DNA from: JABWBJ01 sp036507855
GTDB lineage: Bacteria; Gemmatimonadota; Gemmatimonadetes; Gemmatimonadales; Gemmatimonadaceae
Assembly (NCBI GenBank): GCA_036507855.1
Contig: DATCIJ010000028.1
Coordinates: 31,048-95,047, forward strand
Direction: 5' to 3'
Length of the DNA: 64,000 nt
Every line of letters starts with the position of its first letter. Within the stretch, counting starts at the first letter, position 1. Shown in pieces: positions 16,278 through 25,001 of the stretch. The position numbers and the translations under genes were made by a program. The notes under the pieces are model-generated. The model made no database searches and was not told the origin of the DNA. It worked only from the letters and a program-made list of their open reading frames with translations.

Positions 16278-17423
16278 GTGAGCGAAATGCCTGCTCGCCG
16301 GCCAGGGTTCCTCCTCCTAGAGGACGGGACCCTTTTTCACGGGTTCCTCGTATCCGACGCTCCGCAGACTGCCGCGGAAGTCGTGTTCACCACGAACATG
16401 ACCGGATACCAGGAAGTCTTCACCGATCCGTCGTATCGCGGTCAGATCGTGGTGATGACTGCGCCCATGATCGGGAACTACGGCATCAACCGAGAGGATC
16501 CGGAATCCTCCCGTCCGCAAATCGCTGGCGTGGTGATCCGCGAGTTGTCACGGCATTACTCCAACTGGCGCGCCGACGGCGACCTTGGCAGCTGGTTAGG
16601 CGCGGCCAACGTGCCAATCCTCGAGGGCGTGGATACGCGCCAACTCACGAGACATCTTCGATCGGCCGGCGCCATGCGCGGAGTCATCGACGCCGGCGAC
16701 TCGCCGTCGGAGAGCGCGCGGGAAGCGCTCGAGGCATGCCCCAGCATGGACGGCCTCGACCTCGCCAGCGCGGTCACGACCGACGCGCCTTACGAGTGGG
16801 GTCCGAAGGACGCTCCGTACCACATCGTCGCCTACGACTACGGCATCAAGCGAAACATCCTGAGGCTGTTCGAAGAGCAGGGATGTCGCGTCACCGTCGT
16901 GCCGTCTACGACCCCGGCGCAAAAGGCTCTGGAATTGCGGCCGGATGGAGTGTTCTTCTCGAACGGCCCTGGCGACCCGGCGGCGGTCACGTACGCTCCC
17001 GAGACGATTCGCCGCATCGCCGAGGAGGAGGTCCCGGTTTTCGGCATCTGTTTGGGACACCAGCTCATCGCGCTCAGCTTCGGCGGCGCTACCGAGAAGC
17101 TCCCGTACGGGCACCGGGGCGGGAACCACCCCGTGAAGGAGTTGGAAACGGGACGGGTCCTGATCACTTCACAAAACCACGGCTTTGCAGTCTCGGGCGA
17201 CCCGGCCGACCCCAAGGCCATCCCGGGGGCTCCCGAACTCGAGGTTACCCACCTCAACCTGAACGATGGGACGGTTGAGGGACTCCGTCACAAGCGGCTG
17301 CCGGTCTTTGCCGTCCAGTACCACCCAGAGGCCGCCCCGGGCCCGCATGACGCTCGACCTTTGTTCGCGGAGTTCATGAAAGCCGTGAGAAGCGACGTTG
17401 CCCAAGGTGAGCCAACCGCTTGA
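16278..17423 (+). CDS. carA: Carbamoyl-phosphate synthase, small (glutaminase) subunit
   Basis: A 381-aa glutamine amidotransferase subunit feeding ammonia to CarB for pyrimidine and arginine synthesis. The N-terminal domain shows FTTNMTGYQEVFTDPSYRGQ. The class-I amidotransferase domain has the nucleophile in GICLGHQ and the His/Glu pair in QYHPEAAPGPHD. The start is GTG 16278 or ATG 16287. Notably carB is not adjacent: an HU gene with its own promoter follows. The TGA stop lies inside that promoter's -35 box. Confidence 0.94.
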   Translation: MSEMPARRPGFLLLEDGTLFHGFLVSDAPQTAAEVVFTTNMTGYQEVFTDPSYRGQIVVMTAPMIGNYGINREDPESSRPQIAGVVIRELSRHYSNWRADGDLGSWLGAANVPILEGVDTRQLTRHLRSAGAMRGVIDAGDSPSESAREALEACPSMDGLDLASAVTTDAPYEWGPKDAPYHIVAYDYGIKRNILRLFEEQGCRVTVVPSTTPAQKALELRPDGVFFSNGPGDPAAVTYAPETIRRIAEEEVPVFGICLGHQLIALSFGGATEKLPYGHRGGNHPVKELETGRVLITSQNHGFAVSGDPADPKAIPGAPELEVTHLNLNDGTVEGLRHKRLPVFAVQYHPEAAPGPHDARPLFAEFMKAVRSDVAQGEPTA

Positions 17424-17448
17424 CACGCAATAATTAACGTCCTAAGTT
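17420..17448 (+). promoter_or_regulatory. Promoter of the HU gene
   Basis: TTGACA at 17420-17425, a 17-bp spacer, then TAAGTT at 17443-17448. The leader to the HU ATG would be about 44 nt. The -35 box contains the carA stop codon. It has the same architecture as the yicC promoter. Confidence 0.6.
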
Positions 17449-17498
17449 CGGTCGCAGTTCGGGGTGGTTTTCCCCCGGTCCTTCGTTGAGGCCACGCA

Positions 17499-17816
17499 AT
17501 GACCAAAGCAGACCTCGTCGAGCACGTCACCGAGCAGATCGCCAAGACTGCAGGGCCGATGATCTCCAAGAAGGACTGCGCGAGGGTTGTGGACGCCTTC
17601 CTGGACGCCATCAAGGACGCCCTTCAGCAGCAGAAGAACATCGAGGTCCGCGGGTTCGGCACGTTCAAGATCCGGCATCGCAAGACGCGGATGGCGCGCA
17701 ATCCCCGAACTGGTTCTCCCGTCGAGGTTTCTGCTCGTCCGGTTCCAGTTTTCAAGCCCTCAAAAGAACTGCGCGCGATGGTGGCAGACCTCGTTCCACC
17801 ATCGGTTACAGAATGA
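17499..17816 (+). CDS. HU/IHF-family DNA-binding protein
   Basis: A 105-aa nucleoid-associated protein that bends DNA. MTKADLVEHV and the alpha-helical dimerisation region are followed by the beta-arm region RGFGTFKIRHRKTRMARNPRTG, which contains the GFGTF and NPxTG hallmarks. The tail is about 10 residues longer than E. coli HU. It stands alone between its own promoter (17420-17448) and a strong terminator (17836-17860), so it is monocistronic. HU versus IHF cannot be decided. Confidence 0.93.
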   Translation: MTKADLVEHVTEQIAKTAGPMISKKDCARVVDAFLDAIKDALQQQKNIEVRGFGTFKIRHRKTRMARNPRTGSPVEVSARPVPVFKPSKELRAMVADLVPPSVTE

Positions 17817-17835
17817 CCTGAATCCGATCCACGGG

Positions 17836-17860
17836 GCCCCGGCGCAAACCGGGGCTTTTT
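17836..17860 (+). terminator. Rho-independent terminator after HU
   Basis: A perfect 7-bp GC stem (GCCCCGG / CCGGGGC) with a 6-nt loop, followed directly by five T residues. Confidence 0.92.
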
Positions 17861-17922
17861 CATTTTCGCCCTCGAGTTCGCCACGCCGAATGCCTGCTGC
17901 CCGTTCCGTATATTCAGAGCCT

Positions 17923-18165
17923 ATGACGGTGCGAGTATTGCTCTTCGCTTCATATGCTGATGCCGTGGGTCAGAGCGAACTGACGCTCGAACTCGCGGAC
18001 GGATCAGTCGTTGGTGACGTTGTCTCGCGAGTGCGTGAAATGGCTGGAGGACGCGCACTTCCTCCGTCGCCACTTCTGGCCGTAAACGCGTCGTACGCAT
18101 CGCCCTCTGCCGTTGTCAGGAGCGGTGATGAAGTGGCGATCATTCCACCGGTGGCTGGCGGATGA
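17923..18165 (+). CDS. moaD: Molybdopterin synthase sulfur-carrier subunit MoaD
   Basis: An 80-aa ubiquitin-fold protein that carries a C-terminal thiocarboxylate used to build molybdopterin. It ends in the required Gly-Gly (PPVAGG). The beta-grasp opening VRVLLFASYADAVG and the VNASYASPS and DEVAIIPPV segments are typical. The ATG at 17923 overlaps nothing. A TATATT at 17909-17914 could be a -10 box but no good -35 is seen. Its end overlaps the moaE ATG by 4 bp, giving a moaD-moaE-moaA operon. Confidence 0.9.
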   Translation: MTVRVLLFASYADAVGQSELTLELADGSVVGDVVSRVREMAGGRALPPSPLLAVNASYASPSAVVRSGDEVAIIPPVAGG

Positions 18166-18602
18166 GCACGGCACGTCTCACCCGGCAGCCCATCGATGCG
18201 GCTTCGCTCACCCGTGAGGTCTCCGCAGCCGGGCGCGGCGCCATCTCGCTGTTCCTCGGCACCGTGCGGAATTCGAACGAAGGGCGCGAAGTGGACGGGA
18301 TCGACTACTCGGCGTATGAGACGATGGCGGTGGCGGAGATGAACCGCATCGCCTCTGAGGCCGCCGACCGATACCCCGGCGTGGCTGTCTCGCTCGAACA
18401 CCGAATCGGGACTCTTCGTGTCGGCGACGTCAGCGTCGCGATCGCCTGCGCGCATGCTCACCGCGCCCCCGCGCTCGATGCCAATCGCTATGTCATCGAG
18501 GAGCTGAAGCGCCGCGTCCCGATCTGGAAGCGTGAGCATTACCTGGACGGCACGAGCGAGTGGGTCGACGCGTTGCGGCGGCCCGCCGAGGCGGCGCAAT
18601 GA
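18162..18602 (+). CDS. moaE: Molybdopterin synthase catalytic subunit MoaE
   Basis: A 146-aa partner of MoaD that inserts two sulfurs into precursor Z. GAISLFLGTVRNSNEGREV and the YSAYETMAVAEM segment are conserved. HRIGTLRVGDVSVAIAC and the lysine-containing VPIWKREHYLDG carry active-site residues. Length is normal. It is coupled to both neighbours: ATGA overlap with moaD, and 4-bp overlap with moaA. Confidence 0.94.
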   Translation: MSTARLTRQPIDAASLTREVSAAGRGAISLFLGTVRNSNEGREVDGIDYSAYETMAVAEMNRIASEAADRYPGVAVSLEHRIGTLRVGDVSVAIACAHAHRAPALDANRYVIEELKRRVPIWKREHYLDGTSEWVDALRRPAEAAQ

Positions 18603-19579
18603 ACGCGCTCCGCGACCAGTGGGGACGTAGCATCGAGTATCTCCGCATTTCCGTGACCGACCGGTGCAACTTCCGGTGCGTGTACTGCATGCCGAGGGAA
18701 GGGCTGCAGTGGCTGCCGAAAGCGGAAATCCTCAGCTACGAGGAGATCACCGAAGTCGTCAGGCAGCTGGCGCCGCTGGGACTGCGACGGCTCCGTATCA
18801 CCGGTGGAGAGCCCACGATACGTCCGGACCTGGAGACACTCATCCGTCAATTGCGCGGCGTCGCGGACATCGAGGACATCGCCCTCTCCACCAATGGCGC
18901 GCGGCTTCCGCAGATGGCTCCTCCGCTTCGCGATGCAGGACTCGATCGCGTGAACATGAGCGCGGACTCGCTCCGGCCGGAGCGGATCGCCGCGATCGCT
19001 CGCCGCGACCTCGGATTCGATCCGATCGCAGCCGCCGGGGCCGCCGAATCTGCCGGTCTCTCGCCAATCAAGATCAACGTCGTCGTGTTGCGCGGTACGA
19101 ATGACGACGAGATCGAGGACTTTGCGCGCCTGACAATCGAGCGCCCCTGGCACGTGCGCTTCATCGAACTGATGCCGGTCGGTGACCTCCGCGAATTGAC
19201 ATGGGAACACGTCGTGCCGAGTGACGAAGTCCTTCAGCGCATCGCGGCGCTCGGGGCGCTCGCGCCGGATGACGGTCCCCCACGCGGGAACGGGCCGGCG
19301 AAGTACTATCGGCTGGCGTCTGCCGCCGGAACGGTTGGCGTCATCACCCCGATGACCCACACCTACTGTGGCTCCTGCAATCGCGTTCGACTTACGGCCG
19401 ACGGACGGTTACGGACATGCCTGTTCGGCGACCACGAAGTGAACCTTCGTGATCCGCTGCGACGGGGCGAGGCACTGGAGCCGCTTTTCCGTCAGGCGCT
19501 GGCCGAGAAACCAAAAGAACACGCGTTGCTGCAGATGAAAGTCGGGGGATTGCGGGCGTTATCTCAGATAGGTGGATGA
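18599..19579 (+). CDS. moaA: GTP 3',8-cyclase MoaA (radical SAM)
   Basis: A 326-aa radical SAM enzyme performing the first step of molybdenum cofactor synthesis from GTP. The N-terminal CxxxCxxC cluster is CNFRCVYC. The C-terminal second Fe-S site is CGSCNRVRLTADGRLRTCLFG. The protein ends in the functional Gly-Gly tail (SQIGG). The start is ATG 18599, overlapping the moaE stop; upstream in-frame starts lie inside moaE. moaC and moaB are not nearby. Confidence 0.95.
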   Translation: MNALRDQWGRSIEYLRISVTDRCNFRCVYCMPREGLQWLPKAEILSYEEITEVVRQLAPLGLRRLRITGGEPTIRPDLETLIRQLRGVADIEDIALSTNGARLPQMAPPLRDAGLDRVNMSADSLRPERIAAIARRDLGFDPIAAAGAAESAGLSPIKINVVVLRGTNDDEIEDFARLTIERPWHVRFIELMPVGDLRELTWEHVVPSDEVLQRIAALGALAPDDGPPRGNGPAKYYRLASAAGTVGVITPMTHTYCGSCNRVRLTADGRLRTCLFGDHEVNLRDPLRRGEALEPLFRQALAEKPKEHALLQMKVGGLRALSQIGG

Positions 19580-19602
19580 CACGTTTGTCGGAGCGCGTGT
19601 CG

Positions 19603-19631
19603 TTGAACCACTCCTCATGCGCCGCTAGTTT
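19603..19631 (+). promoter_or_regulatory. Candidate promoter for mdh
   Basis: TTGAAC at 19603-19608, 17-bp spacer, TAGTTT at 19626-19631. The ATG of mdh is about 30 nt downstream of the predicted start site. The box spacing matches that of the HU and yicC promoters. Confidence 0.45.
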
Positions 19632-19667
19632 GCGCGACAGTTCGTCCATCCCACACGTATCCAGGTC

Positions 19668-20597
19668 ATGGTCAACACAATAACGGTGGTCGGCGCCGGC
19701 AACGTCGGAGCGACGACTGCCCAGCGCATTGCCGAGAAGGAGTTGTCCCGCCGCGTCATCCTCGTCGACATCATTGAAGGCGTGCCACAGGGCAAAGGGC
19801 TGGACCAATGGCAAACGGCGCCGATCGAAGGCTTCGACTCCAGAGTGATCGGCACCAACGGATACGAAGAGACTGCCGGCTCGGAGATCGTCATCATCAC
19901 CGCCGGCATCGCGCGCAAGCCCGGGATGTCCCGCGATGACCTGATGAACACGAACGCCGGAATCGTGAAGGGCGTCGCGGAACAGGTCGCGAAAACGTCG
20001 CCCAACGCGATCGTGATCGTCGTGTCGAATCCACTCGACGTGATGTGTTACGTCGCGAAGAAAGTGACCGGCTTTCCCCGCGAGCGCGTGCTGGGTATGG
20101 CGGGGGTGCTGGACTCGGCGCGCTACCGCGCATTCCTCGCCGACGCGCTTGACGTTTCGGTGCGCGACATCCAGGCCATGGTGCTTGGCGGCCACGGCGA
20201 CACCATGGTCCCGCTCGTGAACTACACGACGGTCAGCGGCATTCCCGTCGCGCAGCTCATGCCGCGCGAGAAGCTGGACCAGATCGTCGCGCGCACGCGG
20301 ACCGGCGGCGCGGAAATCGTGTCGCTCCTCAAGACGGGTTCGGCCTACTACGCTCCTTCGGCCGCGGCAGTGCAGATGGCCGAGGCGATTGTCGGGGACC
20401 AGAAGCGGGTGCTCCCGTGCTCGGTGTGGCTCGAGGGCGAGTACGGTCATTCGAACCTGTTCCTTGGTGTTCCCTGCAAGATCGGCCGTCGTGGACTCGA
20501 GTCGGTGATCGAGGTGATGCTCACCGCCGAGGAGCGCAGCGCGCTGGCGAAGAGCGCCGAAGCGGTGCGCGAACCGATGGCAAGTCTCACCATCTGA
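19668..20597 (+). CDS. mdh: Malate dehydrogenase (LDH-like type)
   Basis: A 309-aa NAD-dependent malate dehydrogenase of the lactate-dehydrogenase-like group, acting in the TCA cycle. The nucleotide fold begins VVGAGNVGATTAQRI. NPLDVMCYVA, the active-site VLGGHGDTMVPL with the catalytic histidine, and ITAGIARKPGMSRDDL with substrate arginine are all present. Length is normal. It sits 30 nt before sdhC, so TCA genes are grouped and may be co-transcribed. Confidence 0.94.
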   Translation: MVNTITVVGAGNVGATTAQRIAEKELSRRVILVDIIEGVPQGKGLDQWQTAPIEGFDSRVIGTNGYEETAGSEIVIITAGIARKPGMSRDDLMNTNAGIVKGVAEQVAKTSPNAIVIVVSNPLDVMCYVAKKVTGFPRERVLGMAGVLDSARYRAFLADALDVSVRDIQAMVLGGHGDTMVPLVNYTTVSGIPVAQLMPREKLDQIVARTRTGGAEIVSLLKTGSAYYAPSAAAVQMAEAIVGDQKRVLPCSVWLEGEYGHSNLFLGVPCKIGRRGLESVIEVMLTAEERSALAKSAEAVREPMASLTI

Positions 20598-20627
20598 GGC
20601 CGTGAGCCGCGGCTCGGGACACGCCGC

Positions 20628-21356
20628 ATGAGCGCAACGGCCAACGTCGCGCGGCCTCGATCGTCCAGGGGCCGCATCGCCACATTCGCGTCGTCGACCG
20701 TCGGGAAGAAGATCGCGATGGCGGTCACGGGTCTGATCATGGCCGGGTTCCTCGTCATGCACATGACGGCGAACCTGCTCGCCTTCGCGGGCCCGGAGCA
20801 CATCAACGCCTACGCGCGTTTCCTCCGCAGCGTGCCCGAGCTGCTCTGGTTGATTCGCGCGATACTCCTGGGGTCGGTCGTCATTCACGCCGTTTCCGCG
20901 TTCCAGCTGGCGCGCGCGGGGGCGGCCGCCCGCCCGGTCGGATACGCCATGCGTGAGCCGCAGATTGCGACGGTCGCCTCGCGCACGATCCGCTGGCTCT
21001 CGATCCTGGTCGCGCTGTTCATCGTCATCCACCTGCTGCACTTCACGACGGGGACGCTCCTTCCCGGCTTCGTCCATCTGGATCCCTATGCCAACCTGGT
21101 CAACGCCTTCCGGACGCAGCGCTTCATGGCGGCGTTCTACATCGTCATGATGGTCGTGGTCGGGTTGCACCTGTACCATGGCACCTGGAGCTCCATCCGC
21201 ACTCTCGGCCTGTCCCGTCAACGCCGCAACCCGTTTTCGCGCCCGATCGCCACGATTCTGGCCGTCAGCCTCTGGCTCGGGTTCACCGCGATTCCGGTCG
21301 GGGTGCTCCTGGGATTGATCGGGCCGCGCTCCTTCGTGTCAGTCGAAACCCGTTAG
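20628..21356 (+). CDS. sdhC: Succinate dehydrogenase cytochrome b subunit (type B)
   Basis: A 242-aa membrane anchor with five predicted membrane segments, as in the single-subunit cytochrome b558 of Bacteroidetes/Firmicutes-type complexes (type B, two hemes, menaquinone-linked). The first segment is GKKIAMAVTGLIMAGFLVMHM, with heme-ligand-type histidines at HMTANL, VIHAVSAF, IHLLHF and LHLYHG. No separate sdhD exists. The stop TAG lies within CGTTAGGC, 6 nt before the sdhA GTG. The type-B call is inferred from size and from the menaquinone genes in this window. Confidence 0.88.
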   Translation: MSATANVARPRSSRGRIATFASSTVGKKIAMAVTGLIMAGFLVMHMTANLLAFAGPEHINAYARFLRSVPELLWLIRAILLGSVVIHAVSAFQLARAGAAARPVGYAMREPQIATVASRTIRWLSILVALFIVIHLLHFTTGTLLPGFVHLDPYANLVNAFRTQRFMAAFYIVMMVVVGLHLYHGTWSSIRTLGLSRQRRNPFSRPIATILAVSLWLGFTAIPVGVLLGLIGPRSFVSVETR

Positions 21357-21361
21357 GCGCC

Positions 21362-23275
21362 GTGAAACTGGACGCGGGCATCCCGGCCGGTCCTCTCCAC
21401 GACAAGTGGGACCGCCATCGCTTCGAGATGAAGCTGGTCAATCCGTCGAACAAGCGGAAATACCATGTGATCGTAGTGGGCTCGGGACTCGCCGGTGCTT
21501 CCGCCGCGGCGACGCTGTCGGAACTTGGCTACCAGGTTTCCTGCTTCTGCTTCCAGGACTCGCCGCGACGAGCGCACAGCATCGCGGCCCAGGGGGGCAT
21601 CAACGCCGCCAAGAACTACCAGAACGACGGCGACAGTATCCGCCGGCTTTTCTACGACACCATCAAGGGTGGGGACTTCCGCGCCCGCGAGGCAAATGTC
21701 TATCGACTGGCGCAGATCTCGGTGCAGATCATCGACCAGTGCGTGGCGCAAGGCGTGCCGTTCGCGCGAGAATACGGCGGGCTTCTCTCCAACCGTTCCT
21801 TTGGAGGCGCCCAGGTCTCGAGAACATTCTACGCGCGCGGGCAAACGGGCCAGCAGCTTCTCCTCGGCGCCTACCAGGCGCTGGAAAAGGAAGTGGCACG
21901 CGGCGGCGTGCGAATGTTCCCGCGCACGGAAATGCTCGACCTCGTCGTCGTGGATGGACACGCGCGCGGCATCGTCGCCCGCGACCTGGTCACCGGCAGC
22001 GTGAGCGCACACACGGGGCACGCGGTGGTGATGGCCACAGGTGGCTACGGCAACGCCTTCTACCTTAGCACCAACGCCAAGGGGAGCAACGCCACCGCCA
22101 TCTGGCGAGCGTATCGGAGAGGCGCGGCTTTCGCCAATCCGTGTTTCACGCAGATCCACCCGACGTGCATTCCGCAGAGCGGACATTACCAGTCCAAGCT
22201 CACGCTGATGTCAGAGTCGTTGCGAAATGACGGACGTGTGTGGGTGCCAAAGGGAGCCGGTGACCAGCGCGCTCCGCATGACATTCCCGAAGGAGAGCGC
22301 GACTACTACCTGGAACGGAAATACCCGAGCTTCGGGAATCTCTCACCGCGCGACATCGCGTCGCGAGCGGCCAAGGAGGTGTGCGACGAAGGCAGAGGCG
22401 TTGGACCGGGCGGACGAGGAGTCTACCTCGACTTCGCCGATGCCATCCGACGGCTGGGGGAAGACACGATCCGCGAACGGTACGGCAACCTCTTCGAGAT
22501 GTACGAGAGGATCACCGCCGAGGATCCGTATCACGCTCCGATGAGGATCTATCCGGCCGTTCACTACACCATGGGCGGCCTGTGGGTGGACTACAACCTC
22601 ATGAGCACGATCCCGGGATTGCACGTGCTGGGTGAGGCGAATTTCTCCGACCATGGCGCAAACCGTCTGGGCGCCAGCGCGTTGATGCAGGGCCTGGCCG
22701 ATGGCTATTTCGTCATTCCGGCGACGATCGGCCATTACCTCGCGACGAATACGCTTCCGCCGGTGAACGAATCTCACGCCGAAGTGGTCGACGCTACCCG
22801 TCTCGTCGAGGAACGCATTCGCCGGTTGCTTGGCATTCGCGGCAAGCGAACGGTCCAGTCCTTCCATCGGGAGCTCGGCACATTGATGTGGAACGAGTGC
22901 GGAATGGCGCGGAACGCGAGCGGACTGCGGAAGGCGTTGGAGCGATTGCCAGCCTTGCGACATGAGTTCTGGGAGAACGTCACCGTGCCCGGGAGCGGTA
23001 GTGAACTGAATCAGTCGCTGGAACACGCCGGCCGCGTCGGCGACTTCCTCGAGCTGGCCGAGTTGATCTGCCTGGACGCCTTGCAGCGCGAGGAGTCATG
23101 CGGTGGGCACTTCAGGACAGAGCATCAGACGCCCGACGGAGAGGCGCGTCGCGACGATGACCGATTCGCCTACGTAGCCGCCTGGGAATACGGCGGTGCA
23201 AGCGCCCCGCCGATTCTGCATCGGGAACCTCTGGTGTTCGAGAACGTGCAGCTCTCGACCAGGAGCTACAAATGA
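21362..23275 (+). CDS. sdhA: Succinate dehydrogenase flavoprotein subunit
   Basis: A 637-aa FAD subunit oxidising succinate to fumarate. The Rossmann motif is VVGSGLAGASAAATL. The FAD-linking histidine region is RAHSIAAQGGINAAKN. Active-site HTMGGLWVDY-like YTMGGLWVDY and the FAD motif HGANRLGASALMQG are intact. Length fits the type-B SdhA/FrdA group. It starts at GTG 21362 and overlaps sdhB by 4 bp. Confidence 0.96.
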   Translation: MKLDAGIPAGPLHDKWDRHRFEMKLVNPSNKRKYHVIVVGSGLAGASAAATLSELGYQVSCFCFQDSPRRAHSIAAQGGINAAKNYQNDGDSIRRLFYDTIKGGDFRAREANVYRLAQISVQIIDQCVAQGVPFAREYGGLLSNRSFGGAQVSRTFYARGQTGQQLLLGAYQALEKEVARGGVRMFPRTEMLDLVVVDGHARGIVARDLVTGSVSAHTGHAVVMATGGYGNAFYLSTNAKGSNATAIWRAYRRGAAFANPCFTQIHPTCIPQSGHYQSKLTLMSESLRNDGRVWVPKGAGDQRAPHDIPEGERDYYLERKYPSFGNLSPRDIASRAAKEVCDEGRGVGPGGRGVYLDFADAIRRLGEDTIRERYGNLFEMYERITAEDPYHAPMRIYPAVHYTMGGLWVDYNLMSTIPGLHVLGEANFSDHGANRLGASALMQGLADGYFVIPATIGHYLATNTLPPVNESHAEVVDATRLVEERIRRLLGIRGKRTVQSFHRELGTLMWNECGMARNASGLRKALERLPALRHEFWENVTVPGSGSELNQSLEHAGRVGDFLELAELICLDALQREESCGGHFRTEHQTPDGEARRDDDRFAYVAAWEYGGASAPPILHREPLVFENVQLSTRSYK

Positions 23276-24063
23276 ACGCCCCGGGCGGTCTGCATTTCAC
23301 GCTCCGGGTCTGGAGGCAAGCCGGCCCCGACGAGACTGGTCGCTTCGAGACGTACTCGGCGACCGACGTCAGTCCGGACATGTCGTTCCTCGAGATGCTC
23401 GATGTCGTGAATGAGGGACTGACTGAACGCGGAGAATCGCCGGTCGCTTTCGATCACGATTGTCGCGAAGGCATCTGTGGCACCTGCGGCATCATGATCA
23501 ACGGCGTCGCGCACGGACCCATGCGAGCGACCACGACGTGTCAACTCCACATGCGCAGCTTCGCGGACGGGCAGACCATCACCATTGAACCGTGGCGCGC
23601 CAGAGCGTTCCCGGTGGTTCGCGATCTGTGCGTGGACCGTGGCGCCCTGGACCGGATCGTTCAGGCGGGTGGATTCATCTCCGTGAGCACGGGGAGCGCT
23701 CGCGACGCGAACGCGACGCCCATTGCCAAAGCGGACGTCGAGGCGTCAATGGACGCCGCGGCGTGCATCGGATGCGGCGCATGCGTTGCCGCGTGTCCAA
23801 ACGGATCGGCGTCGCTGTTCACGGGCGCCAAGATCACTCACCTCGGCTACCTGCCGCAGGGACAGCCGGAGCGAGCGCGCCGGGCTCTGTCGATGGTGGC
23901 GCAGATGGACCTCGAGCACTTCGGCGGCTGCACCTTGTTTGGGGAGTGCCAGGAAGCGTGCCCCAAGGGCATCTCGATCGACGTGATCTCCCGGATGAAC
24001 CGGGACTACTGGACCGCGATGCTGTTTCACGGGGAAGAGTCGTCCGGCAATTACACGGGCTGA
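23272..24063 (+). CDS. sdhB: Succinate dehydrogenase iron-sulfur subunit
   Basis: A 263-aa Fe-S subunit transferring electrons from SdhA to the membrane anchor. The [2Fe-2S] site is CREGICGTCG plus a later cysteine in TTTCQLH. The [4Fe-4S] site is CIGCGACVAACP, and the [3Fe-4S]-type region is CTLFGECQEACP. It is the last gene of mdh-sdhCAB, followed 37 bp later by a strong palindromic terminator. Confidence 0.96.
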   Translation: MNAPGGLHFTLRVWRQAGPDETGRFETYSATDVSPDMSFLEMLDVVNEGLTERGESPVAFDHDCREGICGTCGIMINGVAHGPMRATTTCQLHMRSFADGQTITIEPWRARAFPVVRDLCVDRGALDRIVQAGGFISVSTGSARDANATPIAKADVEASMDAAACIGCGACVAACPNGSASLFTGAKITHLGYLPQGQPERARRALSMVAQMDLEHFGGCTLFGECQEACPKGISIDVISRMNRDYWTAMLFHGEESSGNYTG

Positions 24064-24100
24064 GAAGGCGCCCTGAATCGCGGTGGATTGAAGTCAAAAT

Positions 24101-24124
24101 GGGCCCCGCCGGATGGCGGGGCCC
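24101..24124. terminator. Bidirectional terminator between sdhB and the - strand barrel gene
   Basis: A perfect 10-bp stem (GGGCCCCGCC / GGCGGGGCCC) with a 4-nt loop. It is flanked by AAAAT upstream and TT downstream, so it can serve both converging genes. The T-tracts are short. Confidence 0.75.
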
Positions 24125-24147
24125 TTCAGATTCGTGCGTTGGTTGGT

Positions 24148-24705
24148 TTACCGGGCGCCCCAGCGAGCTCCGATCACGATTGGAATCATCGCGCGGTTGT
24201 CGGCACCCATGTCATACCGGCCTTCGAGGAACAGGCTCGTGCCGCCGACCTGCCAATCGAGCCCGGCGCCACCGGAAATGAGCGTGCGGTTCTTTGTCGT
24301 GAATTGAGGCGTGTCCTCGAGGCCGGTTTCTCCAGGATTCCGCTTGTAGAGCATGATGCCAGCGCCGCCAACAACATATGGGCGGAGCTTGTCGCTTCCA
24401 AACGGGAGCCAGTATTCGGCGCGTCCGGCGAATGTCCAGATGTAGGCGTCTTCGTTGTAACTCGTGATGCGATCGTTCCAGCCCATCGACGCGTCGAGGC
24501 GCAGCCACAGCGGTGCGGAGAGCTTGTACTCGAATCCGCCCTGAACGATGAAGCCGGACTTCGTGCTGTCGGCGTCCTTCAGGTCGCCGCTGGTCGTGGT
24601 CGGGCCGACGGCCGCAAACCCGGAAAACTTGCCCTGTGCGTTCGCATCCGCGCCTGAAACCAGGAACAGCAGGGCCACTGCACCGCACGAAAGGACACGC
24701 TTCAT
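24148..24705 (-). CDS. Small outer-membrane beta-barrel protein
   Basis: A 185-aa exported protein. The N-terminus MKRVLSCGAVALLFLVSG then ADANAQG is a clear signal peptide with cleavage after ANA. The rest alternates aromatic, glycine and charged residues as in 8-stranded OmpX/OmpW-like barrels: FIVQGGFEYKL, FAGRAEYWLPFG and LRPYVVGGAGIMLYK are strand-like. Function unknown. A good ribosome-binding site (GGAGG, 6 nt before ATG) fixes the start. It is transcribed toward sdhB and shares the terminator at 24101-24124. In-frame extension upstream to 25221 runs antisense to dcd sequence and is ignored. Confidence 0.75.
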   Translation of the reverse strand: MKRVLSCGAVALLFLVSGADANAQGKFSGFAAVGPTTTSGDLKDADSTKSGFIVQGGFEYKLSAPLWLRLDASMGWNDRITSYNEDAYIWTFAGRAEYWLPFGSDKLRPYVVGGAGIMLYKRNPGETGLEDTPQFTTKNRTLISGGAGLDWQVGGTSLFLEGRYDMGADNRAMIPIVIGARWGAR

Positions 24706-25001
24706 GTGCACCTCCAAGAAGGGTCTGTAGTCATTCGCGGGGACGGACCGACCGTCCCCACGATGATGGGAAAACCCGAAGCCCCGTCGCGGGCCTCGAC
24801 GTCGATCGACTGCTTGAAGTAACCCGCCAAGGCTGAGCCGTGGCGAGACATAAAGTGTGTGCCCATCACCCGCTACGCAACAGGGAACCCTCCCACAGAA
24901 CATGGAATTCCGTCGTCCGTCCGTCCTTGTTGAGGGACGTAAGGCAGCCTGGGAGTCCTCGGGCCCCGGGGTCGGGCGTCGACGTCTGGTCACCGATGGC
25001 C
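24706..25001. other. Intergenic region upstream of the barrel gene
   Basis: 296 bp with no convincing gene. It contains an isolated perfect palindrome GGGGACGG / CCGTCCCC at 24739-24759, about 35 bp before the barrel ATG. It has no T-run on either strand, so it looks like an operator or leader hairpin rather than a terminator. Confidence 0.5.

Noticed and set aside
19392..21221. 609-codon open frame on the - strand
   Set aside because: It lies opposite moaA, mdh and sdhC, all with clear motifs on the + strand; its translation is low-complexity, His/Arg/Asp-rich shadow sequence.
24739..24759. GGGGACGG/CCGTCCCC palindrome as a terminator
   Set aside because: No T-run on either strand.
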